DNA from: Lantana camara
Lineage: Eukaryota; Streptophyta; Magnoliopsida; Lamiales; Verbenaceae
DNA: 64,000 nucleotides
Direction of reading: 5' to 3'
Assembly (NCBI GenBank): GCA_037501455.1
Contig: CM074865.1
Coordinates: forward strand, 34,392,501-34,456,500
Part shown: positions 35,270 through 46,970 of the stretch, piece after piece
Position numbering within the stretch: the first letter of the stretch is position 1
Layout of the letters: each line of letters begins with the position of its first letter
Position numbers and translations under genes: made by a program
Notes under the pieces: generated by a model
The model's database searches: none
The model's input: the letters and a program-made list of their open reading frames with translations, nothing else
What the model was told of the DNA's origin: nothing

Positions 35270-36151
35270 CTTATAGATCAGATAGCAACTTTGTTCCGGG
35301 AGTTTGGGGCTTTCAATCCTTCACATTTTCGAGGAGGTAATGATATTGAGGCCGAGGAATGGCTAGCGAAGATAGAGGGGATATTTCAAGTATGACCATG
35401 TAATCCTCAAAACATGGTCCGCCTAGTTACATTACTTCTACAAGGACGAGCAAAATTATGGTGGTCAAGAGTCACTCATCGAGTAGAGGCAACGCGAGAA
35501 GAATTGACTTGGGATGTGTTTGCTCGGGAATTCAGAAAGAGGTACACTCCGACCATTTTACAAGATCGAAGAATCGAAAATTTTGTCACTCTTAAGCAAG
35601 GGGACAAAACCGTTATGGAATATTTGGAGGAGTTCGAGAGGTTGGGTTCATACGTACTATCTATTACCAACGATGATCGGGTAAAGGCTAGATATTTAAT
35701 GGAAGGCCTTCGGAGCAAATTTAGAGAAGCTTTGATTGCAAGAGACACAAGTACATGGGACAATGCCGTCGAGAGGGCACTACGGATCGAAACTCAGTGG
35801 ATGGTAAGGAAAAGACATGAAGAAAATGCACCGGAGCAACCATTTGGGTTAGGTTCATGTTCCAACCTATGAGTGGAAGAGAAGCCGAGTCGACAAGGTA
35901 CACCGACCAAGAAAAGGAGTAGTAAGAAGAAGCCTAAGCCCTGGAAGACCCCACGATCAGAGAGAGAATTCCAACCGTGCGCCCATTGCAGGGGGACTAA
36001 TTACGCATTTGATGGATGTTGGGTTAGGTTAGGAAAATGCTACGCTTGTGGATCTTCAAAACATAAGCTTCCTGATTGTGACCGTTCGAGGGCTAATAAA
36101 CAAAGGAGGCGTGGGCTTCGAATTGGAGACCAAGGTGCACCCGGGAATTGA
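35270..36151 (+). pseudogene. gag: Element F gag, broken by two TGA codons
   Basis: A gypsy Gag domain is clear: FNPSHFRGGNDIEAEEWLAK, then WWSRVTHRVEAT, FRKRYTPTILQDRR and ARYLMEGLRSKFREAL. Two zinc-knuckle regions follow. The second is a good CCHC (CYACGSSKHKLPDC); the first has Tyr where His is expected (CAHCRGTNYAFDGC). TGA codons at 35393-35395 and 35870-35872 interrupt one continuous frame with no frameshift. Both fit CGA-to-TGA change, and the His-to-Tyr change is also C-to-T. The start codon is not certain. The frame ends at 36151 with no protease. Confidence 0.85.
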
Positions 36152-37200
36152 GGTAATTGCATTCATGGCATCCCATACATGCATATTTTAAATTTGGGGG
36201 AACCCACTTGTTTTCTCTTTTCTTCTCGTTGCTTCTTAGTGTTGTTTGTTGCTGCTTGATGTTGGTTGTTGTTGTTCTTTCGGTGTGAACTCTCTTCTTG
36301 AAGAGAGTTTTGGTTAGGTTGAGTGCTCGAGTGTTTGGTGAGTTGTGAGGGCCCAGTTTGGTGGACTTGTTGAAGACGCCTTGTTGAGGTACGGAGCTAC
36401 CTTAGGCATGGTTGTTGATTGAGTGTCGTGTGCTTTAGTGATTGCTTTTGAGAGGCCCGTTCGGGGCTCAACGGTATTTTTGGGTAATAGATTGAAGGCT
36501 AGCCCATTACATCCTTTGTAAAGTGATTGTTTAATCTGGGATGGTGCGACAAGCTATGTGGCTTACCTTTGGGTTAATCGGGGGGATCGAGCCAAGCTTG
36601 AGGAGATGAAGATCGAAGAAAGATTCTCTTGATGTTTCCTTGAATGTTGGAATTCGTTACTACTTGATAGGAACGTTGAGGTTATCGTGATCTTTATCTC
36701 GGAGTTTAACCTTGTTTGAAGATTCCCTACCGGATGGCTCTAGCGAGGTTGTTGGAGTTGAGGGCGTAGTTCGGTAAGCTCTTAGAAGGTAGTTCACTCA
36801 TTTGGGGTACTTCTTTGTTTAGTGCTTTTGTTCTATCTAGAGAAGAGGATGGAATCTTTTGAGTGAGAATAACTACAGTGAGCTACACAACTTAAGTATG
36901 GAAGTTTAATACCCTTCGCTGCTTCGAGAGTGTTCGTTCTTCTCCAGAGTTTCATGGTTGACGCCGAGTTTGATTTTTAATAAGGGTATAACCGACTACG
37001 CATCCGTGTAGAAGAACCGAGAATTATCTCAGAGTAGAAGTCTCTAGTGTTATCGGGATTTGACAAGAGATTCGTCTTTCTTTAGGCAGCCATCCCATTG
37101 ACATGAACGACAAACAAGAGACACGGTTTGATGGGGAAGAGGTGTTCGAAGAGTGCTGCCTTTGGGTACTCAAAACTACACTGCTACAATCGGGGCACTA
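36152..37200 (+). other. Non-coding interior of element F
   Basis: About 1 kb with no recognisable domain. It includes a TTG-rich tract (36200-36280) and a perfect palindrome with arms AACTCTCTTC/GAAGAGAGTT near 36288-36309. It may be heavily decayed pol or unrelated filler. Confidence 0.5.
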
Positions 37201-37239
37201 AGAAAGGCTTTGATTGCGCGTAGCTTACTGAATAGTGCG

Positions 37240-37515
37240 GTTTACACCTCTAGAAGTGCAAGCTCACGAGTCTTATCCTACTCTTGTTTCGAGTTTTTCC
37301 GAAGACTTGAAGAACCGGTATGATGTGATTGGCATGAGAAAAGATGTTGTGGACTTAGTTTAGCAATGTCCAATGTGCCATCGGTGGAAGGCCGAACATT
37401 ATGAACCGGTAGGTTTCTCCAACTACTTTCGAATTCTATTTTAGAAGTGGGAGCAAATGACCGAGGACTTCGTGTCCGATTTGCTAAGGCTATGGAGATT
37501 TCAATTAGAATTCGA
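37240..37515 (+). pseudogene. Integrase zinc-binding remnant of element F
   Basis: Translation gives QAHESYPTLVSSFSEDLKN, then GMRKDVVDLV, stop, QCPMCHRWKAEHYEPVGF and, after another stop, a WEQMTEDFVSDL-like piece. These correspond to the HHCC region and start of the integrase core in gypsy Pol (element [23 protein letters not shown] region, then [15 protein letters not shown]). RT and the rest of integrase are absent. Confidence 0.75.
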
Positions 37516-37716
37516 GAGGTTGCTTGTTTCAACGAGTTGACTTATTTTCTCTTAGCAAGTTTGTTCGTCGAGGTTCTGAGAGCCTCTTAGTTCGGAGAGA
37601 AGCCCGAGGAGTCTACCGTCTTCTTGGATCAGAGTGACGTAGTGGAAGCATGGAGTTGAGTTCGTTTTCAGAGTCGATCAAGACCCCGCTTTAGGACCTG
37701 GGGACAGGTCCTTTTG

Positions 37717-37730
37717 AAGGAGGGCAGTTT
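37717..37730 (+). other. Polypurine tract of element F
   Basis: GAAGGAGGGCAGTT precedes the 3' LTR. It nearly equals that of K (GAAGGAGGGGAGTT), supporting a family link. Confidence 0.75.
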
Positions 37731-40700
37731 TTAACATCCAAACTTTTTGGCCGTACAGGTATGTCGTAACGAGTGAGCTAAGTGCGTTTTTAAATTATTT
37801 ATTAATGGTATAATATGTCTATTATATTGTTATATGTTAATTCTTGAATTAATATGAATTATTTGTTAAGTGTTATATATGAATATTTGAACGTTTTTAA
37901 CCTTTTGAACTTGTTTTCGATCCGTTTGAGTTCCGACTTGTTTCCAAATTTTGTGAAAATTTGATGCATGAAATATGTGTGTAATAAATTTTTTTATATG
38001 CTCGTTTTACATTTTTTGACTTGTTTAATATGGTAACGCGCCATATTTTATTTGTTAGGGACTCGAAGGCCTAGCTCTTTTTAGCGCGCCTTGTGTTCCG
38101 GAATTTATAACTTGAGCTCCAAAATTCGGATTAAAATTTTAGAAGTGGTGCTGGACTCATAACAAAATTTGGGAGCTTTTGAACCTAGCTTTGTAATTTT
38201 CTAAGCCGGTTTGACCCTCTGAATTTTGCCCGAATCGTGAACCTCGCGCGTGACTGCCACCTTTTACGGTTTTGGCCATAAATAATTCATTTCTTAACCA
38301 AATACCTTGATTCTTGAGCCAAATTAACCCTAGTTAAGACATCTATCTCTCTCCCTAACCCTAATTTTAAACTCAGCTCCAAGGAGAGAGAGAGAAGCAG
38401 CTGAAACCGAGAGAGAGGAAGAAGGGATTTTTGTACTATTCATCTTTGAGGATTTCAAGCTCGTATCTTCTTCGATTCTTCTCCGATTCAAAAGGTATGA
38501 ATATATTCTTGTTCCTTCTCTCGTTGGAATTATTTTAAGCTTTGGTTTGTGCACTTTCATGGAGGTTTGAGCATCCTATGAGTTTGAGCATGAATAGTTA
38601 GGTTTTAGCTTCAATTCTTGAATCCATGTTTTGAGTTCGTTTTTGTGTCAATTGGGGCATGAAATGTGATTAAACTTGCTGCTTTTCTGTATATTTATGC
38701 TTGAATTTGATGTTCATGAAGTTTATGAAGCTCCACCATTGTTGAACCATGGAATTCTTGAAGGTTTTATGAACTTTGTTGAGCTTAATCCTTGCCGTTG
38801 CTGTGAGTAAATTTTGGGGGATGTTTGCTGCATGTTTTGTTGCTTTCTTGGCTGTTGTTTGCTACCGCGAGTTGCTTCTTTGTTGCTCTACTGTTATGGA
38901 ATGGAGAGGAACAGGGGAAAACAACAACATTCTCGCGAAGAAGAAGCGGCTGCGCTAGGTAACGGGCGTTACGGTTTGGAAGGCTTTAGGGAGTAACGGT
39001 CTTGGGGTGCAGCTGTGAGTGTTAACGGGGGTTACCCCCATTTCTCTTGGGAAGGTTAACCCCCATCACCCCTCACATTTTCAGCTATTAATGGCTGATG
39101 AGTGAGGGGCTTATGCTTGGCTTCTTCTTGCGTGATATGTGTTTACGTGTGTTTTCTTGATTCGTTTTCAATTGTATTTGATTCCTCCCACCCCGATTAT
39201 GATCCTAACATGTTAATATGTTCTATTATCTCATGTTTCGTTATTCGTTTTAATTTTATGGCCTTGTTTATTAGGTGTAGACGAAACTTGTTTGCATAAA
39301 CGTTTAAATGATACGTGTGATATTTCTTGCATCCATCGCCTCTCTTATGTATTTTAAACTCATGAATGGTTATGATATCTTATAATATGATGTATTATGA
39401 ACATTGTTCTAATATTATGGATTTATTCGACTTGGTTTCGATGCTTTGATATGTGAAATATGATATTATATGCTCTATTTGATCTCCAACATGCATGAAT
39501 GAATGAGTACCTTGTTTCTTTGCCTTGTGTGATATCTTTTTGCTTCTTTTATGATATGAATGGCTTGTTAACATGTTATATGAAGTGTTATGCTCATTAT
39601 ATGAAATTTATGAATCTGTTTGACGTAAAATATGTGATCTATGAGTTGACATGAATTTGTATGAGTTAAATGTCACCTTGTTGCGTTTCGTATGCATCAT
39701 TTGCATTCATATGCATTTGCCGAGCATCTAATTGGTTCATCTTGAGTCTAAGTATGTCTTTTGTTCTTTTTTTTGTTCAGAGGTCCGTTCCCAGGGCAAC
39801 GAGGTGGTCCTTTTAGTGTGCTCTGGTTTGCTTCCGTATGGTTAGTTCATCAAGGTGAGGTTTTCTTTCCTTTAGTTATTATGACCTACAGCCCTAAGTG
39901 AAATTTAAGCCTGCATGAGACCTACATATATGTATATATATAGATATAGATAGATATGTGTATGATAAGTATTTTGTGGGAACTGGCCCATTTGCTATGA
40001 AACGTTTGAAAATGCTTTTATATATATGTAAGTTATTTTATTTTGTTCGTTTTAAAAATGGTCGGTGTATGTGTTTTGAAATAGCGAGTTATGATTTGAA
40101 AATAAGTAAGATTTTTTTTTTTTTATCAATTATGAACTTTGAACTATGAAAGTTGGAATTGGGCCCCGGAGATTTGTACAAAGGAGCCTCGGGACGGTGT
40201 TGGGCTATCGGGTAACTCCCGAGTACGGTCTCTACTTAGAAAGGATCAATCTGAAACCCACTAGGAGGTTAGTGGGGGATGGAGTCCTTGGGCGTGAGCG
40301 TCATGAAACTCACGACCCATACTGTGTGAACGATGGTTAGGGTATGCCACTCTTCCATCACCCGGAGAAGTGGTATGTCTGTTTGATTCTGTTTTTGTTT
40401 GAATTATAAACTTGATTTTGATTGTGAACGGAGTTAGGTTGGCCAGAAACTTGTACTTGCCGAGTTGTGTGATTTTGTTTATGAACTTGATTCGTGAAAG
40501 AAGAGTGGACTTCTAATTATTAAAATTGGTTGATTTTGGCTTTCGGCCTTAAACCCCTTTTTATATAAGTAGTATCACGGGATCAAATGTTTTAGAATGA
40601 CAAAACCATGCTTGGGTTCATGAATCTTCTTATTTTGAATATGCTCTGCTTTATGTATATGTACGTGTGAGTGTGTTAGCCTCCCACCAGTCTTTAGGAC

Positions 40701-41169
40701 TGACCCCTCCTCATTGTCTTCTTTTTCCCCCTTTGTTTCTTTGAGTTTATAAGTGCAGGTGTTGGTTCGTGCTAGGCAGTGGTCTTTCGTTTGAGTCGTT
40801 CGAGTCCTTTAGTCAAGTCTTTTGCATCTCTTGCATCTTTACTTTTCTGTACTGGTATTATGTATTAATATTTATAAGTTATGATTCAGAATTTGAACTT
40901 CGACCCTTTTAAGATTTATGTTGGCCTGGTATGGGCATGTTTGTAATTATTTGGATTAGTTGGACATTATTTGTATGTTTGACGATCCTGATGCTTGCGC
41001 ATGTATTTTGTTTTTGTCACGCACTCTGAATTAGGGTCTAGACCGCCTAGCTTAGGTGTGATTTTGTTTCCGTTCGCCGTTTCTTGATGCATGTGCGGAG
41101 TCTCTATTTGGTTACACGTTTCGGGTTATGGTGCGGGGGATGTAGTGCTCTGCACTCCGGGGAGCTACA
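37731..41169 (+). repeat. 3' LTR of element F
   Basis: 3439 bp, starting TTTAACATCC (expected TGTAACATCC) and ending GGGGAGCTACA, followed by TSD TGTAT. It lacks the TRIM. No gene. Confidence 0.88.
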
Positions 41170-41566
41170 TGTATTATGAACGCATCATCGTACGCACTTA
41201 TCATTCCAAGAAACTGAATGATCCTTCAGAAGGAGATAATCACATAAGCAAGTCTCAACGGAGTCAAGGTCGACACTCCCACTGTCTGTCGAACTCATTG
41301 ACTTGGAGAAGTTTCTAATCCTCGCCTATGGAGTTAAGAACTTGTTTCATGTGTCGTTCCCATAAGGATAAATTTCTTAACGGCCTCATCAGATTAGGGG
41401 AGTTCAAAACATGCAAAACACAGTCAAACCCAAACAGACATAAACAAGCACATAAAGAAGTGATTGCCTATGAACAAAATCATCTCGTTTATTATTCAAG
41501 ACTGTTTGTCATTTTACAAGGAAATAGTAAAGCATAAAAGCTACATTAAGGGCACTATTCCTAACA

Positions 41567-41579
41567 GTCTCCCACTTGC
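41567..41579 (-). other. Polypurine tract of Copia D
   Basis: GCAAGTGGGAGAC on the minus strand, directly before the LTR, differs from Copia-1 at one base. Confidence 0.75.
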
Positions 41580-41580
41580 C

Positions 41581-43133
41581 CGCCAAAGCCATTCAGGAGC
41601 TAATCTAAGTCCCATCTTCTGCAGATGTCCTTCGAAAGCCTGTTGACTAAGAGTTTAGTTAGTGGATTTGCCATGTTCTCTGTCGATGTGACCCTTTCAA
41701 TTTGCACATCTCCTCTCTTGATTATATCACGAATCAGGTGATACTTCCTCAAAATGTGCTTGGTCCGTTGGTGAGATCTTGGTTCTCTTGCTTGAGCAAC
41801 CACCCAAGTGTTGTCATAAAACACTGTAACGGGGTCTTTAATGCTAGGAACTACACCCAGCTCGTGGATGAATTTTCTTACCTAAACACCATCCTTAGCA
41901 GCATCGTTTGCAGCTAAGTATTCAGCCACAGTGGTTGAATCTGCAGTGGTCGCTTGCTTAGAACTTTTCCAACTTACTGCTCCGCCATTCAGGCAGAATA
42001 TATATCCCAACATGGATTTAAAGTCTTCCATGTCTGATGCAAAGCTTGCATCACAGTATCCTCTAATGACAAGATCTTGCTGGCCTCCGTAAACTAATAA
42101 ATCCTTAGTTCTTCTCAAGTACTTAAGGATGTTCTTTACAGCAGTCCAGTGACCTTCACCAGGGTTAGATTGGAATCGGCTAGTTAAACTGAGTACATAA
42201 GCCACGTCCGGTCGAGTACATAGCATTGCATACATTATGCTTCCTATTGCTGATGCATAAGGAATTTTGGACATCCTGGACTTTTCAAGTTCAGTCTTGG
42301 GACACAGTTTCTTCGAAAGAACTGTTCTCGGGCCCATTGGAAGTTTCCCTCATTTGGAGTCTTCCATACTAAACCTTTTTAGTATTTTATCTATGTAAAC
42401 CGACTGTGATAATCCTAACAATCTCCTAGATCTATCTCGAGAGATCTTTATGTCGAGAATGTAGGATGCATCACCAAGATCTTTCATCTCAAATTGGTTC
42501 AATCACTAAGACTTTGTTACTTTCATGTCATCCTTCGCATTCCCAATGAGGAGCATGTCATCTACATAAAGTATCAGAAATTGAACTGAGGTTTTCAATT
42601 CTTTCTTGTACAGTCAGGACTCATTTGGATTTTGAATAAAGCCAAACGATTTGACCGCTTCATCAAACCGAGTATTCCAATTCCTAGAGGCTTGTTTCAA
42701 TCCATAGATTGAACGTTGGAGCATACAAACTTTTGTTCGCTCCCACTGAATGTGAAACCCATGGGTTGCTCCATGTAAATTTCTTTGTCAATGTCTCCAT
42801 TGAGAAAGGCAGTTTTCACATCCATTTGACATATCTCATAGTCACAATATGCAGTAATGGCAAGCAAGATCCGAATGGATTTTTTTTGCATTGCAACCGG
42901 TGAGAAGGTTTTCATCAAAATCTACACCTGGTCTTTGAGTAAAACCCTTAGCAATTAATCTTGCTTTAAAGGCTACCACGCGTCCATCTACTCCAAGCTT
43001 GTGCCTATATATCCATTTGCACCCTATGGGCGTGATCCCATCAGGTGGATCAACCAAGGCCCAAACTTGATTAGAGTACATGGAATCCATCTCAGATTTC
43101 ATTGCTTCTTTCCCCTGTTCAGAGTCCGAATCT
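41581..43133 (-). pseudogene. pol: Copia D reverse transcriptase and RNase H, decayed
   Basis: This is homologous to the Copia-1 RT/RNase H half. From high to low coordinate: GCKWIYRHKLGVDG, QMDVKTAFLNGDIDKEIYME, GSIMYAMLCTRPDVAY, GYCDASFASDMEDFKSM, ADSTTVAEYLAANDAAKDGV, QAREPRSHQRTKHILRKYHL. Several stops and frameshifts break it; for example the region between about 42340 and 42690 is not in one frame. The upstream half lies at 51315-53637, displaced by insertion of K. The Gln codon lost in Copia-1 is intact here. Confidence 0.92.
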
Positions 43134-43138
43134 AACAG

Positions 43139-46100
43139 TGTAACACCCCGCACGTGAGGCGCCACATCCCCCGCACTATGACCCGACACGTGTACGAAAT
43201 GGAGAGTCCGCACACGCACCAAGTCACAGCGAACGGGTGACAAACGAAAACGCACACACTAGCTAGGCGGTACCTAATCCTGTACAAAAGAAGATATGCG
43301 AAGCATGATAACGGAAGTAGTACGAAATGCCAACTTTCAAAAGCTTTCATACCTTAAACGCACAGTACCATACAAACATCAAAATCAACTAAACGGGTTC
43401 GACTAATCCAGCAAACCTGTCCTAACCTGTCCCGAGCAATCATATATTCACAACGGGTTCAACTAATCCAAGCACCTGTCCTAACCTGTCCCGAATTCCA
43501 TAAATTCAAATCATAAATGCAAACCTGCACAAACATATCTTATACAGAGTTTACGAACCATAAATCAGAATAAAATACTTAACAAACTGAAACGTGCAGA
43601 CACAGACTCGACAGACACGAGACACCGCCGCCTAGCACGAACTCCAACGAACACCAAAGCAACGCCTGCAAACTAAAAACATAAAAGGGGAGGGGTCAGT
43701 CCAAAGACTGAGCGAGGGGCTACACACACGCGCGTATATACATATACAGAGCACAACACATATCATAAAGGGGAGTTCGTGAACCAGGGCGTGGTTTTTG
43801 CATTCTAAAATATTTCACACGTGATACTAGATATAGGGGAGTAAAAGAGTTAGGCCAAAGGCCAAAACAATCCAAATTTTATTAATTATAAATCCACTCC
43901 CGTTTCCCGAACCATTTCCTAACAAACTAACTTAACAAAACAAACACACCAAGCAAATGTTCAGACAAAAGGGGAAAATGTGCACAGGAGTAATACTCGA
44001 CGCTCCGAGACTCCTTACCCACATCCTGATGATCATGCACAGGAGTAATACTCGACTCTCCGAGGCTCCTTACCCATAATCACCGGGCCCCCACGCAAAG
44101 CAGAGTCAAACCATCAAATCAGAGGGGAAATGTGCACAGGAGTAATACTCGACGCACCGAGGCTCCTTACCCACATCTCGATGACCATGCACAGGAGTAA
44201 TACTCGACTCTCCGAGGCTCCTTACCCATAATCACCGGCCCTACACCAACACACACAACACTCCCACACACGCACTCGCACACACACACCACCACTCACT
44301 CACAAACTCACGCACGCACTCACAAACTCACGCACGCCACGTTCATAATCATAATCATATCATAGTTTACACATTCGAATCAACACGAAACATATCACAA
44401 CGCACACATCCCATATACTCATTCTCAAACATAACACGTACAATCATACATATCGTACTTGCATATCTTATAACCAACATAACACCAAGTCACACATATT
44501 CGTATTGCACACGTATCTACATATATACGTAAGGCTTATATTCGTATGCAACATATAGGCACATATCAATAGGGTATAACTATAACCTAACCTCACCTGG
44601 TACCAAACACAGCCGAACACAAAGCAGAAGGTCCACCCCGGAACCTGCACGATTCACTTGTCACCACCCCGGGTGCACCTGAACCAACTGAACACACAAA
44701 ACAGACCACAAGGCTCAGACTCAACTCAGACAACCACACAGGGACGCACGGCAAATGCAATCACATAAGCAGGATTCAAATCCATATTAATTTCAGGCAA
44801 AACAAAACATTAAGGCATGTCCATAAGCACAATTAATGCAATTAAGGGGACTTAAAAGGCAATAGAATTCACAGATAACATTTCGTAAATTTATACGTAT
44901 TATAAAGCCAAACAAATCATATAATAACATGCTACAAATTCTATTTAAAGATCACGAAGTTACATATCAAATTCCAATTTACGTGATTAACATATTTATT
45001 TACCAAGTGACAAATTTGAAGTTCAATTAATTCAAATCACGCAAGTCTACATATCACATTTTATACAAAATTCACATAATAGCACGTTACGAATCCCTTT
45101 AAGCTTACGAAGTCATATATCAAATTCCAATTATGTTATTCAATATTACCAAGTTCATACAATTTATATGTTTAGTGAAATTACATATACACCCCCTTCA
45201 AGATAGCCAAATAGCTCAAATTCGATACATCGGAATTCAAATGGCATATCAAAGCATCAATATAATCCATAATTCATCTAATACATGATTTCGTACTCAT
45301 TGAAATACAATTCGATCGACAAATCAAGCTATTAGCAATTAAAACAATTAATTTCAAATATTCAAGTTATACAAAATAAATCACAACAAATCAACCGGAC
45401 ATCCGATTGACGAACGGGAAGTGGCGTTGGACTCACCACAAAGAAACGGACCTACTGTCCGAAAGTCGCCGGAATGCCGCCACCGTAGCCGACCGAACAG
45501 CCACCGGCCGCCACCGGAACACCGCCTCCGGTGGTCGGAAAAATCCCCGGAAGGACAGAAACGTGTGTCTCGGCCTGCTCGACAAAAACCCTCAATCAAT
45601 TTCAGAAAATACCAAACACGCCGGACTTCGTTGACGAAAAACCGAACCAAAATCCTAGTACGAAAACTGAAATTAAATACAAACCGCTAAATGAAATAAA
45701 ATCCGGACATACCGTTGGAAAGCCCGTAACGAGCTCTACGAAAGCCCCTAGCCAAAACCCGGAAAAAGTCACCGGAAAATCGGACCGCCGGTCCAGGCCC
45801 GGTCCGCCACCGGTTCGCCGCCGCCGGCCGGTTCTCGAGTCGGGGCCAACGCCATTCGCTAGTTTCCGTCGTTCTAAGCAACTTTCGTGAAGCGACCAAC
45901 ACCAAAACCGGCCCGGAAAAGGGCCCAAATCGCCGCCGAAGTTCTGCCGCCGCGCCACCACCGATTCCGCCGTCTCCGCCGCGATTCGCTCAAAAAGGAG
46001 GCCGGAAATGGAACGGGAAGGGTCAAAAACGTAGGGTAGGGTAGTGGTTGGCCGGCGAAAGTCGCCGGATCGCCGGCGACGAAGTGGTGGCGCCACCCGC

Positions 46101-46647
46101 CACTTTCAGGCCGCCGCTGTGCCGCCGTGGGTCGTCGGTTGGCTACGAAGTTGGTACGGTTGTGACGGGCTCGTCGAGCTGATGAATTTCGACTATTGAT
46201 TCGTCGAATTCCGTCGAGAAACGAGGGGGAACGAGCATGTGTGTGAAATCACACCTTCGAGTGTGTGAACAGTGCTGTTCGCTGGAGGAAGACGATGCAG
46301 GCTGAGGTCTGATCTTTTGGCACGAATTACGAGGATTCGGGGTATATATCTCGGGTCCTCGTACGTAAAAACGGTCGGAAGAACGGGCTAACGAAGTCAG
46401 AATTGAGCAAACTCAGAGTCTACGGACTCGTCTCGATGCCCCGAACGCGTTGAAGGGGTCAAAAAGGTCGAAAACTCAATCGAACGAGAAATGACCAAAA
46501 GACCCCTAAAAAGAGAAAATTACAAAAGGGCCCCTAAACTCTAAAAGAGTTCAAAATAGGGCCACGAAAATATAAAATCACATAATTAAACACATAAAAG
46601 GGTTGAAACGTGTCGTACCTCATAAATCGGGCGAGCGGGATGTTACA
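43139..46647 (-). repeat. 3' LTR of element K
   Basis: Plus strand runs TGTAACACCCCGCACG to GCGGGATGTTACA. It contains a two-level tandem repeat (43975-44240), CA-rich microsatellite (44235-44340) and a GC-rich block (45420-46150). Open frames in the GC block, up to 164 codons, occur on both strands and are not called genes. Confidence 0.93.
43975..44240 (-). repeat. Tandem repeat with nested inverted repeats in the K LTR
   Basis: Four units begin TGCACAGGAGTAATACTCGA and end GGCTCCTTACCCA (one has GACTCC). They are arranged as two pairs about 125 bp apart. Each unit has AGGAG/CTCCT outer arms and a CTCG/CGAG inner stem. LTR B has a related single unit near 5014-5072 (TGCACAGGAG ... GCTCCTTACCCA). 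The same array is in the other K LTR at about 48637-48900. Confidence 0.7.
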
Positions 46648-46661
46648 AACTCCCCTCCTTC
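46648..46661 (-). other. Polypurine tract of element K
   Basis: GAAGGAGGGGAGTT on the minus strand lies immediately before the 3' LTR. Confidence 0.82.
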
Positions 46662-46970
46662 AAAAGGACCTGTCCTCAGGTCCTAAGGTCAGATATTTAA
46701 TGGAGCTGAAACGAATTACACTTCAAGCTTCCGCTGCGCAACTCTGATCAAGGCGGACTGCAATCTCTGTAGGATACTTCTCCCTTGGCTGGCATCAACT
46801 CCCTTCATGGTGATTCGTTGTCATAGAGGTCCCACTGAGCACTTGACCGTTGGTCACTTCAACTCATTCGATCACCACTAGGCCACTGCACCCGAAGCTT
46901 GATACCGTCACGTCCTCGTTGCTTGCAAGCTGTCGTCTGGCCAAAAGTAACGCAACCGCAACAAACAAGA

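Larger units (their letters stand above)
31673..41169 (+). mobile_element. Old Ty3/gypsy element F with eroded interior
   Basis: LTRs lie at 31673-35063 and 37731-41169, with a 2.67-kb interior. TSD TGTAT lies at 31668-31672 and 41170-41174, within the LTR of Copia D. Many substitutions and indels separate the LTRs, so it is much older than A, K or Copia-1. The interior has a broken gag and an integrase scrap but no RT, so F was a deletion derivative or has lost pol. LTR ends share blocks with B and K (GTGCGGGGGATGTAG, GTCACCCGTTCG). Confidence 0.9.
27779..41566 (-). repeat. 3' LTR of Copia D, interrupted by a MULE and element F
   Basis: This is a diverged relative of the Copia-1 LTR. It starts TATTGGAAAATAG (Copia-1: TGTTGGAAAACAGG) and ends ATTCCTAACA at 41566. 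LTR pieces are 27779-28385, 30630-31672 and 41175-41566. An ACGTG-rich patch at about 30755-30885 matches the position of the Copia-1 G-boxes. The LTR lies next to the polypurine tract and RNase H of D, so it is D's 3' LTR. Its 5' partner would lie beyond the right edge. Confidence 0.85.

Noticed and set aside
45602..46096. A 164-codon minus-strand frame in the K LTR, repeated at 50264-50758, as a gene.
   Set aside because: Conservation is only LTR identity. The opposite strand is equally open, composition follows GC bias, and no domain is visible.
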